The translations under genes were made by a program, and so were the position numbers. The notes under the pieces are model-generated. The model did not search any database and was not told where the DNA came from. It saw nothing but the letters and a program-made list of their open reading frames with translations. Below are positions 7,125-9,122 of a DNA stretch of 9,122 nt, in pieces. This DNA is from an uncultured Lachnospiraceae bacterium (GTDB lineage Bacteria > Bacillota > Clostridia > Lachnospirales > Lachnospiraceae): the NCBI GenBank assembly GCA_934351765.1, contig CAKRJM010000081.1, positions 1 through 9,122 on the forward strand. The letters run 5' to 3'. Within the stretch, counting starts at the first letter, position 1. Every line of letters begins with the position of its first letter.

Positions 7125-8423
7125 TTATAAATTCCCGATCCGCTCGATCGCATAAAGCGGCAGATTCACAAGCCGGTCTTCTTCCTTATAGTCCGCCATT
7201 GAAGTACGAACGGATATTTCGGGAGAGAATTTCTCCCGGTACATTTTCAGGCTCTTCGCTCGAAGGTTTGTCTCTGCCTTCACCTCCACAGGAATGACCT
7301 TTTCTCCGGTATCAACAACAAAATCAATCTCGCAGGAGCCCCTGTCGTTTGTGTAATAATACACGCCCAGATCATCAACGGTTTTCAACTGCTGGCAGAC
7401 ATACTGTTCCGTCAATGCTCCCTTGAATTCCACAAAAAGATCATTTCCGTCGAGCAAGGTTCGCTGGCGAAGCCCTGCCATGCAGCCCAGCAGTCCGACA
7501 TCCACCGCAAACAGTTTAAATGCCCTCAGATCCTCGTATGCTTTCAGCGGAATGCCTCCGGCATTTACACGGCTTACCTTATGAACCAGCCCGCAATCAG
7601 AAAGCCACATAATGGCAGTTTCGTAATCCTTTGCACGTGCGCCTTCCCGAACAAGGCCATAAACAAACTTCTTGTTTTCCTTTGCAAGCTGAGACGGAAT
7701 ACTGTTCCACACCATACGGATTTTCGGAACAATTTCGTTCGGTGCATGTTTTGAAAAATCCTGCCCGTAAGCAGCAAGGATCCTCTTTTGTATGTCACGG
7801 ACTTCATTAAAATCCCTGTTTTCCGCAAAACTCTGTACAGCTTCCGGCATACCGCCGACAAAATAATAATATTTAAGCGCATCAATATAGGTCTGCTTAA
7901 AGCTTGTTACCATTTGATAATCCTGCTTATCGAGCACTTCCGCAAATCGTTCCTCGCCCACCGCCATCAGAAATTCCCGGAAAGACAACGGATAAAGCTT
8001 TAAAAAATCAACCTTGCCCACCGGAAACGATGTCCCCTGATGCAAAGCAATACCAAGCAGAGAACCTGCACAGACAATATGATATTCCGGTGCATTTTCG
8101 CAGAAATATTTCAGTGAAGTGAGTGCCCTCGGCACCTCCTGGACCTCATCAAAAATTAAAAGCGTATGATCCGGATCAATTTTTCGTCCGGCATATAGTT
8201 CCAGTCCCATGATCAGGCGGTCTGTATCCAGATCTGATGCAAAAAGCTCTGCCATTCGAGAGTTGGAATCAAAATTGATATACACGGTATCATCATAGTA
8301 AAGCCTGCCGAATTCTTTCATCAGCCATGTTTTTCCAACCTGTCTTGCCCCCTCGATAATCAGCGGCTTACGGTATTTACGTTCTTTCCATTTTAATAAT
8401 CGTTCCATCGCAATTCGGTACAT
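7125..8423 (-). CDS. AAA+ ATPase with DUF4143 and PD-(D/E)XK-like C-terminus (COG1373 type)
   Basis: Complete 432-residue stand-alone ATPase of the COG1373-like family, common in multiple copies in gut Clostridia and Bacteroidetes; cellular role not established. The N-terminal AAA domain has Walker A GARQVGKT (25-32), Walker B LLIFDEVQ (acidic pair D92, E93) and sensor-1 region AGSLLG (119-124). The DUF4143 part follows from about residue 210. The C-terminus carries a PD-(D/E)XK-like pattern: E339 in ALTEQYV, D367 in EIDFVV, and E380-x-K382 in VEVKAE, all seemingly intact, so nuclease-like activity or DNA binding is possible. No signal peptide or membrane segment is seen, so it should be cytoplasmic. 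The ATG is supported by GGGAGG 7 nt upstream. Hand-counted stretches inside it (27-47% GC) are clearly lower than in the neighbouring surface protein gene (about 58% in one row), which hints at separate acquisition. No strong terminator follows it. Confidence 0.9.
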   Translation of the reverse strand: MYRIAMERLLKWKERKYRKPLIIEGARQVGKTWLMKEFGRLYYDDTVYINFDSNSRMAELFASDLDTDRLIMGLELYAGRKIDPDHTLLIFDEVQEVPRALTSLKYFCENAPEYHIVCAGSLLGIALHQGTSFPVGKVDFLKLYPLSFREFLMAVGEERFAEVLDKQDYQMVTSFKQTYIDALKYYYFVGGMPEAVQSFAENRDFNEVRDIQKRILAAYGQDFSKHAPNEIVPKIRMVWNSIPSQLAKENKKFVYGLVREGARAKDYETAIMWLSDCGLVHKVSRVNAGGIPLKAYEDLRAFKLFAVDVGLLGCMAGLRQRTLLDGNDLFVEFKGALTEQYVCQQLKTVDDLGVYYYTNDRGSCEIDFVVDTGEKVIPVEVKAETNLRAKSLKMYREKFSPEISVRTSMADYKEEDRLVNLPLYAIERIGNL

Positions 8424-8428
8424 ACACG

Positions 8429-8436
8429 CACCTCCC
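8429..8436 (-). promoter_or_regulatory. Ribosome binding site of the AAA ATPase gene
   Basis: The minus strand reads GGGAGGTG, leaving 5 nt (7 nt from GGGAGG) to the ATG at 8423. This decides the start: the nearby upstream ATG at 8442 is out of frame and lies on the wrong side of this site. Confidence 0.8.
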
Positions 8437-8451
8437 TATCATTGTTCCACT

Positions 8452-8482
8452 ATAGTATGCCACGGAAGTGCAAAAAATACAA
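8452..8482 (-). promoter_or_regulatory. Weak candidate promoter of the AAA ATPase gene
   Basis: On the minus strand, TTGTAT (8477-8482) lies 19 bp from TACTAT (8452-8457, 4 of 6 to TATAAT). An overlapping TATAGT (8449-8454) is a better -10 but sits 22 bp away. The -35 overlaps the promoter-proximal copy of the 33-bp tandem repeat, every copy of which ends in TTGTA in this orientation. Confidence 0.35.
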
Positions 8483-8609
8483 CGAATTTTCGCTGTATCA
8501 CTACATTTTTTACAATGATCTTTTGTTATAATATCACTATTTTTACAATGATCTTTTGCTGTATCACCGCATGTTTTACAACGAACTTTTGCTCACGGCA
8601 CATTTTTGT
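8478..8609. repeat. Four imperfect 33-bp tandem repeats upstream of the AAA ATPase gene
   Basis: Copies start at 8478, 8511, 8544 and 8577, giving an exact 33-bp period. Each begins TACAA on the plus strand and shares a TACAA-Y-GA-N-N-TTT-Y-G core; copies 1-3 also share TATCAC. The inner two copies start with the identical 15 bases TACAATGATCTTTTG, while the outer two read TACAACGAA. Copies 1 and 3 agree at 26 of 33 positions. There are no spacers, so it is not a CRISPR array. The array lies between the transporter terminator and the AAA promoter, overlapping its -35, which suits an operator for repeated binding of a regulator; that function is inference. Confidence 0.8.
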
Positions 8610-8635
8610 TTCATCGAACGCACTTTCCTATGAAG

Positions 8636-8695
8636 TAAAAAAGCCCCGAATCTCCTGCCTCAGCCTGTAAAAACGCTGAGGTGCAGAATATTCGG
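8636..8695 (-). terminator. Intrinsic terminator of the ABC ATPase gene
   Basis: An inverted repeat with inner arms CCTCAGC (8658-8664) and GCTGAGG (8675-8681), extended by CTG/CAG across a small bulge and by CCGAAT (8646-8651) with ATTCGG (8690-8695). On the minus strand the hairpin is followed by GGGGC and a run of six Ts, ending 42 bp past the transporter stop codon. The plus-strand side (from 8699) is also T-rich, but no plus-strand gene reads into it. Confidence 0.85.
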
Positions 8696-8736
8696 AGTCT
8701 TCTTTATTCTTTCTTTATTCCTTCTTTATGCCTTCT

Positions 8737-9122
8737 TCACTGTTTCTGGGCCTGTTCATATTCCCCGATCAGTTCTTTCCCTCCCTGCTTATAAACCAAA
8801 CCGTCCCGGATCCAGAGCACCCGGTCTGCCAGAGCATCGGCACAGCGGACATCATGGGTCACGGTGATCATGGTCATGCCGGTGGCTTTGTGGGCGGCAT
8901 TCACGGTTTCCACCATACGTTTCAGATTCTGAAAATCCTGGCCGACAGTCGGTTCATCGAGAAACAACAGTCTCGGACGGCCTGCGGCGATGGCGGCAAT
9001 ACTCACGCGGCGCTTCTGTCCCTCCGAAAGTGACTGGGGATGGCGTTCTGCCAGCTCCTCCAGATCAAATTCCTCCATGCACTGTGTCGTGTTTTCACGA
9101 CTCTCCGACTGATAGCCGATCT
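8737..9122 (-). CDS. ECF-type ABC transporter ATPase, C-terminal part (5' end outside window)
   Basis: C-terminal part (about 128 residues) of an ATP-binding subunit; the reading frame stays open to the right edge, so the gene starts outside. Visible motifs in order: a signature LSEGQKRR, Walker B LLFLDEPT, a D-loop region VGQD, and the switch histidine in TVTHD, then ADRVLWIRDG. The Q-loop and Walker A lie upstream of the window or at its edge. LS-x-GQKRR together with DEPT-x-GQD is a pattern I associate with energy-coupling-factor ATPases of the CbiO/YkoD type, often the second half of a fused double ATPase, which energise uptake of vitamins or metal ions. The substrate cannot be read from this fragment. 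The Met at 9078 is internal, between IGYQ and the signature, not a start. The gene ends at its own terminator, so it is probably the last gene of its operon. Confidence 0.88.
   Translation of the reverse strand, partial: IGYQSESRENTTQCMEEFDLEELAERHPQSLSEGQKRRVSIAAIAAGRPRLLFLDEPTVGQDFQNLKRMVETVNAAHKATGMTMITVTHDVRCADALADRVLWIRDGLVYKQGGKELIGEYEQAQKQ

Noticed and set aside
7136..7150. CGATC/GATCG hairpin as terminator of the AAA gene
   Set aside because: Only five base pairs, inside the coding sequence, and not directly followed by a T-run.
7125..8423. AAA gene as half of a toxin-antitoxin or defence pair
   Set aside because: No small partner gene sits next to it. The neighbours are a transporter gene behind a terminator and a surface protein gene with its own promoter.
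8478..8609. CRISPR array
   Set aside because: The repeats are contiguous with no unique spacers, diverge between copies, and no cas gene is nearby.
8424..8736. Riboswitch or small gene in the 313-bp gap
   Set aside because: The gap is accounted for by the terminator, the 33-bp repeats and the promoter/SD of the AAA gene. I saw no conserved riboswitch core and no small frame with an SD.
9076..9078. ATG as the start of the ABC ATPase gene
   Set aside because: It falls between a Q-loop-like IGYQ and the signature motif, leaving no Walker A. The frame is open upstream to the window edge, so this Met is internal.

Overview
This window looks like gut Firmicutes DNA, most likely class Clostridia and probably Lachnospiraceae. 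The evidence is indirect: Gram-positive type ribosome binding sites (GGGAGG, AAAGGGG), a very large secreted modular protein of a kind common in those bacteria (beta-helix repeats, Ig-like modules, MBG/YDG modules, Cys/His knuckles, C-terminal anchor), an AAA ATPase with a DUF4143 domain, and an ECF-type transporter ATPase. No rRNA or housekeeping marker is present, so the taxonomy is inferred. All three genes lie on the minus strand.

Reading in the direction of transcription (right to left): positions 9122-8737 hold the C-terminal part of an ABC ATPase whose N-terminus lies beyond the right edge. It ends at a good intrinsic terminator (8636-8695). Next is an AT-rich intergenic stretch with four copies of a 33-bp tandem repeat (8478-8609), the last copy overlapping a weak promoter. 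Positions 8423-7125 encode a complete 432-residue AAA+ ATPase with a DUF4143 region and a PD-(D/E)XK-like C-terminus. The 176-bp gap that follows carries a promoter with a good -10, a poor -35 and, just upstream, two 12-bp direct repeats separated by 8 bp. These resemble binding sites of the LytTR/VirR family of response regulators. Positions 6948-79 encode a 2289-residue secreted surface protein, which fills three quarters of the window. The last 78 bp contain no gene.

The genes do not form an obvious pathway. The transporter gene is separated by a terminator. The AAA gene is a stand-alone accessory type with its own repeat-rich upstream region and visibly lower GC than the surface protein gene. 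The surface protein gene has its own, apparently activator-dependent, promoter. I see no convincing new multi-gene system. The two upstream control regions and the repeated knuckle/beta-helix/Ig layout of the giant protein are the parts that most deserve a second look.
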